A DNA stretch of 64,000 nt, from NCBI GenBank assembly GCA_903995115.1, contig LR877150.1, forward strand, positions 947,001 through 1,011,000. The letters are read 5' to 3'. The DNA is from Angomonas deanei. Lineage: Eukaryota > Euglenozoa > Kinetoplastea > Trypanosomatida > Trypanosomatidae. The notes under the pieces are model-generated. The model did no database searches and was not told where the DNA came from. It saw only the letters and a program-made list of their open reading frames with translations. A program made the translations under genes and the position numbers. Position 1 is the stretch's first letter, and each line of letters starts with the position of its first letter. Below, in pieces: positions 38,190 through 47,207 of this stretch.

Positions 38190-39884
38190 AAACAGTGTTG
38201 TAGAAGTGGACAGCATACCAAAAGTGAAGGGCCGGTTTCGCCCTAGAGAAGCGACAGGCGTTGCAGTAATGAAAGTGGGTTCTTAAGGTATATTGTAATG
38301 TCGTCAATGATGTGATTCCGTTAGATGGTGTGAATGTGCGGAACAAGTTTGGTTACTTGGGTAGGGACCGACAGTACTACCAGTTGAGGACGCTTCCCAC
38401 TGGGGCGCGGTGGAGCGTGATTGTTGGACAAACTATTACTTCCTTGATTGTCGATGTAGACACACCGTTGACTATTTTAACGATGATAGACAACATTATT
38501 ATCGGTGGTCGTGAAGGACAGGAAGAATTGTTTGTATCTACGGTAAGACGAATTTTGGAACGCATACGAGCGGTAAATCTTGAAACGTCACCTGACCGGG
38601 AAGAACTACTTAACACCTCCAGTGTTGATCTTCTGAGCATGGCGTTGGCGAACAACACGTTTCTCGGAGAGGAGTATGCTTGGGATGCTAGGCTGAAAGA
38701 ACGAGTGGTACGCAACTCCACGAAGACGGTGGCCAAGCTAAACCTGTGCATGCGGAAGTGCCCCTACTACACGTGTAGAAGTTTTGTGAGCATGATCAGC
38801 TTAGTGCTGTTTGCTTTCCACACGACCAACAAGAATCCAGCAGGCTTATTCTTCTTATTGAAGGTGTATCGGGCCGTATACACAGAGGTGAGCCGAACTG
38901 GCGGCGAGTGGGACGTGGCACTAGACCACGTGGCCCCATCGGTGCAGGAGGAGTTACGGCGGGTAATAGACTTGCTTTCCCGCAACGAGTACACAAGGGT
39001 GTCGGATAAGTGTGAAGTCACGTACGATGAGAATGGCTATGACTTTCTCGTTTACACCGATGCTTCCGATGCCGGATGGGGTGCCATTGTACAGGATACG
39101 CAGACCGGTGAAACGACAGGGCTGCAGAAGGCGTGGGTCGACGAGTTAGTAATGAATCGCTACTACGGACCTAGAGGCGAAGAGAGAACGACTTGGTTTA
39201 ATCGGAAGCACAGTGCCCATGCAGAACCAAGGTGCATTCTGGAGGTCCTGCAGTACCTAATCGAGTCTCGATTATTGACCACGGGTAAACGCGTGGCGGT
39301 CGTGACGGATCACGAGGCGATTGTGGCGGCACAGCGGAAGCTCAACGGTTTTGGAAGTATCGGACGCGGTTATACGCTGAACCGTCTGTTTGAGCTGACG
39401 TACAACATTCTATACACGGAAGGGATTCTGGTGGTTTATTTCTACATTGCCGGTCCACAGAATCCGGCGGATACCCTATCACGAGTGTTTCATCACAATA
39501 ATAGCTTTGGGGAAATACGAACAATGGATGCTTCTGGGCTGCGTCTGCCAAGGCTCAAGGAAACGTATTGCCCGCTGGCGGAAGAGTAGAATAGTAATCA
39601 TAATAATAACTATAGGGATAATATGTTAGCCACGGCGTTTACCTGCAGAGAGAGGGGGTGCGGAAGAGGACTGAGTGCCCAGTTCTTCTTTGCATTCTAA
39701 TGTATGTGTTTGACCGGCAGCATGCTGCCCGAAAACGTTGAATACATTCTCTTTCTCTGCTACGCTGTCTGGTCTCTCTCTCCTTTTCTCGACTCACCAG
39801 ATAGATATCGACATGTGATTAATGTGTGTGTCGTGAAAAGGTGTGACCATACGTTATCTTCCCAGTCTCCGTGGCCCTCCGTCA
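38190..39884 (+). mobile_element. VIPER/TATE-type retroelement copy A, 3' fragment
   Basis: A fragment holding most of the reverse transcriptase and the RNase H with the 3' tail; Gag, protease and recombinase are absent. The left edge is decayed and the rest reads as one long frame to 39589. RNase H features are visible (FLVYTDASDAGWG, HAEPRCILEVLQYL, VTDHEAIV, GPQNPADTLSRV). It is almost identical to the matching part of copy C (57275-58803), so the duplication is young. It is a broken copy, non-autonomous by itself. Confidence 0.85.
39590..39884 (+). repeat. Retroelement 3' tail, copy 1 of 3
   Basis: Non-coding tail that follows the RT/RNase H frame. It recurs at 58507-58803 and, in part, at 59479-59699, each time leading into a telomere-like tract. 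Confidence 0.85.
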
Positions 39885-39923
39885 TTAGGGTTGGGGTTGG
39901 GGTTGGGGTTGGGGTTGGGGTTC
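39885..39923 (+). repeat. Telomere-like tract (TTAGGG then TTGGGG units)
   Basis: One TTAGGG followed by about five TTGGGG-type hexamers, directly at the end of the copy A tail and at the left edge of element B. Confidence 0.85.
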
Positions 39924-39925
39924 AG

Positions 39926-40234
39926 GGCCTCGGAGAAGAAGATGACGATCGGACCATAGGAGATTTTCCTATGGGTGACCCTGGGTTCATACAGGCTATG
40001 TTCCCTGTACCACCCCCCACTGTGGAGATTTTGGGATTTTCACCAAGTCCGACTTTGGGACCCGGACAAGTAAGACACAATCACTACTAATAGAAACGAG
40101 AGTTGAAATGTGCAAAATAGGCGTTATGGAGTATTCGCCTACGCATTTTGAGCAAACATGAAAATTTGGTATGTTCGAGTGGAGGTCGCCAAAGTGCCAA
40201 AAAGTGACCGTGGGCCGTCCCTGGCGGGATTGCG
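39926..40234 (+). repeat. Left direct repeat of element B
   Basis: Near-identical to the outer parts of 46687-47206 (shared pieces include GATGACGATCGGACCATAGG and AGTCCGACTTTGGGACCC). The right copy has about 200 additional bases in the middle. Confidence 0.85.
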
Positions 40235-40294
40235 CGGTTTCGGGGGTCAAAAGTTGTATTTTTTGAGACCTCACAGAGTACCATGCATTTTCGT

Positions 40295-40615
40295 TGCAAG
40301 CTAGGCGAGTTATAAATGCCCATAGGGTTCATCCATCAGTTCCAACCATCAGATTTTCAATCAGGTGCAACTTACTCGATATCTCCCTCTCGGGGTCGTA
40401 TTTTTGGGAAATCCGGGCCAAAAACCTGGTTTTCGGGGGTTGAGGGATACTACAGTCAGATCCGGAGTAACGTGAATTTTTTCTGCGAGCCAGGCGAGTT
40501 ATAAACGCCTATATGGTTTATCTATCAGTTCCACTAATCAGATTTTCAATCAGGTGCAACTCACTCGAGTTCTACTTCTTTTGGTCAAATTTTTGGAAAA
40601 TCCGGACCCCAAAAG
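40295..40615 (+). repeat. Two imperfect repeats of about 125 bases in the leader of element B
   Basis: Units at about 40295-40420 and 40490-40615 share GGCGAGTTATAAA, CAGATTTTCAATCAGGTGCA and an ATTTTTGG..AATCCGG element in the same order. Non-coding; may be functional leader DNA or the remains of a duplication. Confidence 0.75.
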
Positions 40616-40984
40616 GGGGTATTTTTGTACTTAGAAATTTCCGAAATCCGGAAAAAGGGGCCCCTAGAATTCCCTATGCTTTTTTACGTGTAATATTTGC
40701 TAGGGCGGGGGCTTCGAAGAAATCCCCTGTATAGGGGGCCGGGCTGACGAAAAGCTTATTCCATAGTGTCACTGCACAGTAAGGATGGTGACATTCGTGA
40801 AAATGGAAAAAAGGGGGGGTCACAGAGGGTATCCCGGGAAACGTACGGCCTGCATGGCTGTACTGACTACCGGATACTCGGGAGTGTTCTCCTGTACTTT
40901 ACAGTGCACATTACCCTACTTTCTCCTGTTTTTCACACCCATGTCTAGAGTAAACACCCTACACACGTTTTTAAAGGAATTTCC

Positions 40985-42058
40985 ATGTCTACCAGTGCCA
41001 ACGGCGCCCAGACAGACCCAGCAGAGCTGGTTCCACTGCCTGTTTCGCAGCTAAACTCCCCTCGGGGAAGCGAAAATGGCCCTGTGGACCCAGTCCAGCC
41101 TCCTTCCAGTCCCCCGGCCGCCCCGGCCGCTGCTCCGACTGGTACGGCCAATATGAGCCTTCTGGAGCGCCTGGAGCGGGTACTGTCGGCCCCGGTGAAG
41201 GATGTCCCGCTCACGGACGACTCCAAACTCGAAAGAGCCCTGCTCCAACGAATGGAAGAGTCCGAAGAGCTGAAAAGACACCCCTACAAGGGCACTTTGA
41301 AGAGCTTCAAGGGCCTTCTCGACCAAATTGAGAAGGAGCTGGACCACCCAGACGCCAAGACCAAGCTCAAGGAAGCCTACATACGGAAAGTGGAGGGCGT
41401 GAATCCACCCACAGTGGAGGAAGCCTACATTGTCAATTGGGCCCTCTACGGCAACGTAAAGAACCCTTCGCTGCTACTGGCGTACCTGTTCATCAATACC
41501 CCTGCTGAGCTGCGCACCCAACTGGCCAACTGGCACTTCTTTGCCAGTCTATTCGGTTCTGGACAGCAGAACCTGATAGGTCCTAAGCTGGAGACCCTCC
41601 AACTGCCTCTCTACCCCGATAACAAGCTGCAGGCCACAAATGAGTCCATCCTACGGGAAGGAAGCATGGTCGGCGGCGAGGCGAGAGAGCGCAGAGCCAT
41701 TGAGAAGCACCTTTCCACCCACAATCTCATTGGCGGGGGCCCCTATACCACGGTGCCAGTCTACACGGAAGGTAACGATCAGCCGGTCGCCGTAGCGGAC
41801 ACAACCCTCATCTCCGATGCTTTTCAGGAGGTCTACGCCAAGATTGGCCTCCTGGAGCAGAACCTCAAGAAGATTCGCACCGAGAAGCGTGCCAAAGCCC
41901 CCGTGGTGGCCGCCCGAAGGCCACAGGCAGCCCATGCTGCCGCTGCCAGGGGACGAGGAGGACGAGGCCGTGGCCGAGGTGCAAGACCCGCCCGGTTCCA
42001 CTACGGAGGAGGCGACGAAGGCGAAGAGGACGAGCTTGAACCGGTACAGGAAAACTAG
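40985..42058 (+). CDS. Gag-like protein of element B
   Basis: A 357-residue frame starting at ATG 40985. The N-terminus is rich in P and A; a helical middle follows (for example LERLERVLSAPVKD and SLLLAYLFINTPAELRTQL); the C-terminus is an RGG-box (ARGRGGRGRGRGARPARF) and ends acidic. The place before the enzymatic frames and the nucleic-acid-binding tail fit a Gag-like protein. The RGG-box, rather than a zinc knuckle, is also found in copies C and D, which show similar middle helices. Confidence 0.75.
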   Translation: MSTSANGAQTDPAELVPLPVSQLNSPRGSENGPVDPVQPPSSPPAAPAAAPTGTANMSLLERLERVLSAPVKDVPLTDDSKLERALLQRMEESEELKRHPYKGTLKSFKGLLDQIEKELDHPDAKTKLKEAYIRKVEGVNPPTVEEAYIVNWALYGNVKNPSLLLAYLFINTPAELRTQLANWHFFASLFGSGQQNLIGPKLETLQLPLYPDNKLQATNESILREGSMVGGEARERRAIEKHLSTHNLIGGGPYTTVPVYTEGNDQPVAVADTTLISDAFQEVYAKIGLLEQNLKKIRTEKRAKAPVVAARRPQAAHAAAARGRGGRGRGRGARPARFHYGGGDEGEEDELEPVQEN

Positions 42059-42066
42059 AGACGCCT

Positions 42067-44418
42067 GTGAGGGCAGGCAACGCCCAAAACCCTCGCCGAC
42101 AAGGAAGGAAAAGCCACACTATCTTCTTTGGCGGTAGTCTCCGGGAGGGTAAGACCAGCAACGTCGAGCTGGACTACTTTATGGAGATGATGGACGATGA
42201 CGAGGTGACGAGTTACAAGTGCCACACATTTGTGTCACTGGAGCAGTATTGGACGGCGATACAAACCGAATGCCAACGAAAGGTCGTATTTCTTCCCATC
42301 TATGTGAAAAATCACTGGATAGCGGGAATTCTGGAGCGCCAGACGCTCGAGGTGTATGACTCGGCACCGGCCAGGCACCTACATAAGGTCCTGGAGGAAA
42401 AGCTCTGGGCACTGTGGCCCGAGCTGCAGATTGTGTACATGCCATGCACACGACAGGAGCGGGGGAGCAACGATTGCGGGTTATACATGTTAACGGCTTT
42501 CTTCAGTGTCTTTCTACGGATCAAGACGGTTGTAGACCCCAAGTCTGTCCCGATCAGGCTGAGACCCCTACTCCACCACTGTTACCTGAACAGGGGCACT
42601 GTCAAGGACAGGCCCAAGGAGACCAAGCGGCTGCTGGATACAGTTCTTGGGGTTTTAACGACCAAGCACACGCCTATGTTGGAAGGAGGCGCCGAACCAG
42701 GCGACAATGAGCTCTGGAAGTACTACAGCACCCAATATAGGCGGCTGAACAAGGTGTTTCAAGGCAATCCGACCCTACGGACCCTCTGTATTGCCATTGC
42801 CCTGATTGCAATAGGGGAGAGGAAGAAACGCCTCACGGAACACACCAACCTGAGCTCGCAGTCCGCCAAGCGCCGACTAGCGCCACAGACGATGCAGGAC
42901 CTGGCAGAGGTTCTCCACAAGTACCGGATACGGGTATATCTGGTTGGACAGACGTCTCGAAGGCGAGAAGCCACAGTAGGCTTCCTTGGCCGACGGCCAG
43001 CCTCCACGGAGGGCTTGTACGTGGCACAGACGGACCCCGAAGTCGGTGGACTCCCAGGTGAACTAAAAGGCGACGGCAATGAAAATGCCGTGTTTGTGGT
43101 GGGGGCAACGTTCCATTCTTCTAGTAGTGGCACAACTAGGCCACGCTATGCGTTGACCCAGGACCCACAGGCCGCCATACTGGGGGTCTACCGTAGGGGC
43201 TCTGCGACCCGGTTCAAGCTGGTGGAGGAAGAGGAGGCCCCAGCGGCCCCTCCACGGCCCATGGTCCAAGCACAACCAGAGGAAATTGTACTGGAAGAGG
43301 AAGAATCCGATATGGAGGAGCTGGATGCGAGTGACAACGCTGGCACGTTTCTACGAGGGGTCGATATGACGCCAAAAAACATGTCCGGCAGGCAGGACGG
43401 TCTGGGAAGGACCTTATGGGGGTCTGTCTGCCCTCGAAACTGGGTGTTCAGCACTACGCAAAACCCCCCCTACAGCAAGTCCATCTCCGCGGCGGAGCAG
43501 AAGCTGCACCTGCAGTGGCTGCGACGAATCCAGTACATGCCACAGGACATGCTGAGCTGGCCGGTCGAGGATGTCCTCCTGAGCATGCTTCAGCGGGACT
43601 CCGTGGCCAGAAACTACACTTGGACGACCTTTGTCCGGAAGCTGTTCTGCATCCAGTCCGCTCTCAAGAACCTCCCACTGTACACGACGGAGGACGCCGG
43701 CGTCGACCTGAAAGGCCCCAAATGGAAGGCCGTGGTCCACCTGGCGAAGCGGATGCAGCAGCAGGCCGACGTGCACCCACCATCCGCCATCCGCCTGGAG
43801 CAGTTCCATGCTATATACCGTCTATTGCAGCACAAGTCCCCTTTGACGGCGCTGTACCTGATGGTCATGTTCTGCACAGCTGGGCGAGCGGTCGATGTGG
43901 AGAGGCTCAAGGTGAAGGATGTCAAAGTGGGGTATACCCCTGGTCAGCAGGCCGAGACAACGCTCGAGCTACGACAATGCCTGATGCGGATGGGATCCCA
44001 GGGCATGACCCCCATCACGGTGGTGATGAAGCGGGGCAAAGGTGCCTACTTTCGGGGCACCTACACGGTCCACACGTGCCTTCCAGCGGTGGACGCGTCG
44101 AATCTGCAGTCTCTGTGCAGCCAGCGGCGACATGGCCAGCGGCTGTTTCCTCACATCGAGGCCCGACGGAAAGAAGCGCTGACGGCGATCCAAATGGTGG
44201 AGCCCGGGGCGAGTATGCCCTCTATCCGCAAGAGTGCGGTCCGTTTTATGGCGGCGCAGGGGATGTCTCAGGAGGAGATGATGCGCATCACGGGGCACAC
44301 CCGGGAGACGACCTACTTCCGGTACCTGGGCGATGGCCGCCATCCTACGAAGGAGGCCATACGGCTGCAGGGACGCGCCGCCGTCGCCCTCCGGAGCCTC
44401 CGAACGCGTACCAGCTAG
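42067..44418 (+). CDS. Ulp1/C48-like protease fused to tyrosine recombinase, element B
   Basis: A 783-codon frame opening with GTG; no ATG lies near, and it is at -1 relative to Gag. The first 150 residues or so have the order of Ulp1/SENP cysteine proteases: HWIAGIL, then VYDSAP, then RQERGSNDCGLYM, i.e. H, D, Q and C in typical contexts. The C-terminal 300 residues are a tyrosine recombinase: TAGRAVDVERLKVKDV (first Arg), then GHTRETTYFRYLG (the H-x-x-R-type box and the final Tyr). Such recombinases integrate DIRS/VIPER elements in place of an integrase. The protease could process element proteins or act on host SUMO/ubiquitin-like conjugates; this is inference. Confidence 0.85.
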   Translation: MRAGNAQNPRRQGRKSHTIFFGGSLREGKTSNVELDYFMEMMDDDEVTSYKCHTFVSLEQYWTAIQTECQRKVVFLPIYVKNHWIAGILERQTLEVYDSAPARHLHKVLEEKLWALWPELQIVYMPCTRQERGSNDCGLYMLTAFFSVFLRIKTVVDPKSVPIRLRPLLHHCYLNRGTVKDRPKETKRLLDTVLGVLTTKHTPMLEGGAEPGDNELWKYYSTQYRRLNKVFQGNPTLRTLCIAIALIAIGERKKRLTEHTNLSSQSAKRRLAPQTMQDLAEVLHKYRIRVYLVGQTSRRREATVGFLGRRPASTEGLYVAQTDPEVGGLPGELKGDGNENAVFVVGATFHSSSSGTTRPRYALTQDPQAAILGVYRRGSATRFKLVEEEEAPAAPPRPMVQAQPEEIVLEEEESDMEELDASDNAGTFLRGVDMTPKNMSGRQDGLGRTLWGSVCPRNWVFSTTQNPPYSKSISAAEQKLHLQWLRRIQYMPQDMLSWPVEDVLLSMLQRDSVARNYTWTTFVRKLFCIQSALKNLPLYTTEDAGVDLKGPKWKAVVHLAKRMQQQADVHPPSAIRLEQFHAIYRLLQHKSPLTALYLMVMFCTAGRAVDVERLKVKDVKVGYTPGQQAETTLELRQCLMRMGSQGMTPITVVMKRGKGAYFRGTYTVHTCLPAVDASNLQSLCSQRRHGQRLFPHIEARRKEALTAIQMVEPGASMPSIRKSAVRFMAAQGMSQEEMMRITGHTRETTYFRYLGDGRHPTKEAIRLQGRAAVALRSLRTRTS

Positions 44419-46352
44419 GCAACAAGGCGCCCAAGGCGGAGGAACTGGGCATCCGAGAGGCGGACCTCGTGAGGGAGATGATTGAGCTGTATGAGGGCGA
44501 GGGCAATTATACGGCTGCCCAAGAGTGGACCGAGAGACTGGAGAAAATGGCACCCAATCCAAAGCAGTGGCCGCTGCACCTCAAGAGTCCCACGCACGTG
44601 GACCTCCAGGCCGTTCTGGCGCTGCCAGTGGCCCACTCGAGGACAATCGACTTTCTTCTCACCACGTACCAGTACCTACACCGGGACTTTTACAGAGGAC
44701 TGAGGACCTCGCGGACCATCAAGACGACGTCGCTTTCGATGGAGGATGTTCGGATTGGCGTCGAGAAGGGCAAGTTTGAGCTTGCGGTGGAGTTGAATCG
44801 AATTACCGGACACACCTACCGAGGGGATGCCTCGTTTGGCCGACTGCCAGAGGGGTATCACGGCGTGAACAGCTTCTATGTGCTCGAGACCAAGGGACGA
44901 AGACGGCTGATTACGGAGCCCATCCTGAACGGGGTGGTGGAAAAGGAGTCGATCCCCAAGGTGTCGTACCCAAGCAGGCTGGAGAAACGCCAGCTTCTCA
45001 AGAACTGCCGCTACATGCTTCAAATTGACTTTAACTCCTACTATGATGCCATTCCGCTAGGGGATTCGGTGCGGAACAACTTTGTATTCCGCGGAAAGGA
45101 CGGCCAGTACTACCGGCTGAGGACGCTGCCCACTGGGGCGAGATGGAGCGTGTGTGTTGGCCAGGCCATTACGAGCACCATTGTGGATATTGACGTCTCC
45201 CAGGTGGTCATTCTGTCGCTGATTGACAATATCCTGATTGCCGCGCCGCAAGGAAGTGAAGGGGAGTTTCTGTTTGCCGTTCGAAGCATTCTGACACGGA
45301 TACAGCAGGTGCGCCTGGAGACCTCCCCCGAACGAGATACGTTGTTACAAACGGGAGACCATGACTTGCTGCGCATGGCGGAACAGAGTGATGTCTTTTT
45401 AGGCGAAGAGTACCGGTACGAACCGACGGAGTATGTACGAAAGGTCCGGAATTCGATCAAGACGGTGGCCAAGCTGCGGATTGCCATGCGGAAGGCCCCC
45501 TACTACACGTGCCGAAAGTTTGTGAGTTTTGTGAGCCTGTTCCTGTTTGCCGCCCACACCGTGAACCTCAACCCCGCGTCGCTCTTCTTTCTGCTCAAGG
45601 CCTACCGAGCCGTGTATGTGACCGTGTGCAACACTGGAGGGGAGTGGGACGCGCCGCTGCCCCACATCTCCCCGAGGGTTTACGAGCACTTGCAGCGCAC
45701 CACGTCTGTTCTAGCGACGAACGAGTATGCGCCCATTGCGCCGGTGATACGAGTGGCCGCGGAGGACCGTGACTACGACTGGGTGATTTACACGGACGCG
45801 TCGGACCGAGGATGGGGTGCGATTTGCCAGAATACGCACACGCAGGAGGTGATTGCCCTGCAGAAGGAGTGGATGGATGAGCTACAGTGTGGAAAGTATA
45901 GAGGACCGACGGATGAGTACCAGGCGTTTCTGTTCAACAAGAAGCACAGCGCGCACGCGGAGCCACGGGCTGCCAGGGAGGTACTGGAGTACCTGAAAGA
46001 GATTGGCCGGCTGGTGGCGGGGATGCGAGTGGCGCTTGTGACCGACCACGAGGCGATTGTAAGGGCCCAGAGAAAGTTGAATGGGTTCGGAGGCATTGGC
46101 CGTGGGACGGACCTGAACCTCCTGTATGAAATGGTCTACAACTGGTTCCACTGTGAACAGGTACTCGTGCTCTTCTTCTACCTCCCGGGTCCCCAGAACC
46201 CGGCGGACCAGCTGTCACGAGTGATCGATAGTAGCAACTGTGGGGAAATCCTCAGGGTGCAGTTAGACGGACAGCAGCTACCCACTCTACGAAACTGCTA
46301 CTGCCCCCTGCTAGAAACGGAAGGAGAGAGAGTGAGTATACTATGTGGATAA
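43416..46352 (+). CDS. Reverse transcriptase / RNase H frame of element B
   Basis: An open frame of 978 codons at -1 relative to the recombinase frame. Its first 1 kb overlaps the recombinase and shows no domain; the RT region begins near 44380 (GNKAPKAEELGIREAD). Visible are TSRTIKTTSLSMEDVRIG, GRRRLITEPILNGVV, IDFNSYYDAIPL and LRTLPTGARWSV of the RT, then the RNase H (VIYTDASDRGWGAIC, HAEPRAAREVLEYL, VTDHEAIV, GPQNPADQLSRV). The arrangement Gag, recombinase, RT, RNase H is that of VIPER-type elements. Confidence 0.85.
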   Translation: MGVCLPSKLGVQHYAKPPLQQVHLRGGAEAAPAVAATNPVHATGHAELAGRGCPPEHASAGLRGQKLHLDDLCPEAVLHPVRSQEPPTVHDGGRRRRPERPQMEGRGPPGEADAAAGRRAPTIRHPPGAVPCYIPSIAAQVPFDGAVPDGHVLHSWASGRCGEAQGEGCQSGVYPWSAGRDNARATTMPDADGIPGHDPHHGGDEAGQRCLLSGHLHGPHVPSSGGRVESAVSVQPAATWPAAVSSHRGPTERSADGDPNGGARGEYALYPQECGPFYGGAGDVSGGDDAHHGAHPGDDLLPVPGRWPPSYEGGHTAAGTRRRRPPEPPNAYQLGNKAPKAEELGIREADLVREMIELYEGEGNYTAAQEWTERLEKMAPNPKQWPLHLKSPTHVDLQAVLALPVAHSRTIDFLLTTYQYLHRDFYRGLRTSRTIKTTSLSMEDVRIGVEKGKFELAVELNRITGHTYRGDASFGRLPEGYHGVNSFYVLETKGRRRLITEPILNGVVEKESIPKVSYPSRLEKRQLLKNCRYMLQIDFNSYYDAIPLGDSVRNNFVFRGKDGQYYRLRTLPTGARWSVCVGQAITSTIVDIDVSQVVILSLIDNILIAAPQGSEGEFLFAVRSILTRIQQVRLETSPERDTLLQTGDHDLLRMAEQSDVFLGEEYRYEPTEYVRKVRNSIKTVAKLRIAMRKAPYYTCRKFVSFVSLFLFAAHTVNLNPASLFFLLKAYRAVYVTVCNTGGEWDAPLPHISPRVYEHLQRTTSVLATNEYAPIAPVIRVAAEDRDYDWVIYTDASDRGWGAICQNTHTQEVIALQKEWMDELQCGKYRGPTDEYQAFLFNKKHSAHAEPRAAREVLEYLKEIGRLVAGMRVALVTDHEAIVRAQRKLNGFGGIGRGTDLNLLYEMVYNWFHCEQVLVLFFYLPGPQNPADQLSRVIDSSNCGEILRVQLDGQQLPTLRNCYCPLLETEGERVSILCG

Positions 46353-46686
46353 CAATAATAATAACTAATGAGCGAAGGAGGAGATCCGGGAGCGAAGCGA
46401 GGTTTGAGAGAGGGTATCAGATTTTCCATATCTATTCTGAAGATGTATGATCGTTTACGACGACACTTGATTTATCTGGCATTTCTTACACACTGAACGA
46501 GATGAATCACAAGAACGATACACATACATTCCCTCTCTCTCTCCTTTATGCTTCTCGGGTCTTTCCTCTGGACCCCACTACTAGGTAGACCTACATAGTG
46601 AATGTAACCTGGCTACAATGGGCCAGACGTAAGACGGAGATCTAACACAAGAGACTTTTGCGCAGCGCCTACCGTCATTCAGGGAT
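46353..46686 (+). other. 3' non-coding tail of element B
   Basis: No frame of note; unlike the tail of copies A, C and D apart from the ATAATAATAATAACTA start and the CT-rich middle. Confidence 0.5.
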
Positions 46687-47206
46687 CCGGGCCTCGGATA
46701 GGAAGATGACGATCGGACCATAGGAGATTTTCCTATAGGTGACCCTGGGTTCATACAGGCTATGTTCCCTGTACCACCCCCCACTGTGGAGATTTTGGGA
46801 TTTTCACCAAGTCCGACTTTGGGACCCAGACAAGTAAGACATAATCACTACTACTAGAAACGAGAGTTGAAATGTGCAAAGTGGGCGTTATGGAGTATTC
46901 GCCTATGCATTTTGAGCAGATTTGGAGATTTGGTGATTTTGGATTTTGGGTCCCCAAGTGGCCAAAAAGTGGGCTGGGGACCCCGTGTTTTGGACATGGC
47001 CAAAAATGGACCAAAATCGTGACGAAAGTGCACTTTGGGACCCCTATAACTTTGAACAAATCGTATTCCGGTAAAATGAGATTGCACACGTGCATTCGAC
47101 GCATGTCGAGGAATGCTTTGGTGAAGTTTGAGAAAATACGGAAATTTGGTATGTTCCGGTGGAGGTCGCCAAAGTGCCAAAAAGTGGCCCTGGGCCGTCC
47201 CGGGCG
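46687..47206 (+). repeat. Right direct repeat of element B
   Basis: Second copy of the 39926-40234 repeat, longer in the middle; ends at the LRR relic. Confidence 0.85.
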
Positions 47207-47207
47207 A

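Larger units (their letters stand above)
39926..47206 (+). mobile_element. VIPER/TATE-type retroelement copy B, second subfamily, looks whole
   Basis: About 7.3 kb including flanking direct repeats (39926-40234 and 46687-47206). Parts in order: a 5' leader of about 1 kb, Gag-like frame, Ulp1-like protease plus tyrosine recombinase frame, and RT/RNase H frame, then a 3' non-coding tail. All three frames are open, so it looks whole. Each downstream frame lies at -1 relative to the one before, as overlapping frames do in this type of element. It belongs to a subfamily clearly diverged from A, C and D and is richer in G and C than its surroundings. On the right it borders an LRR relic. Confidence 0.8.
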
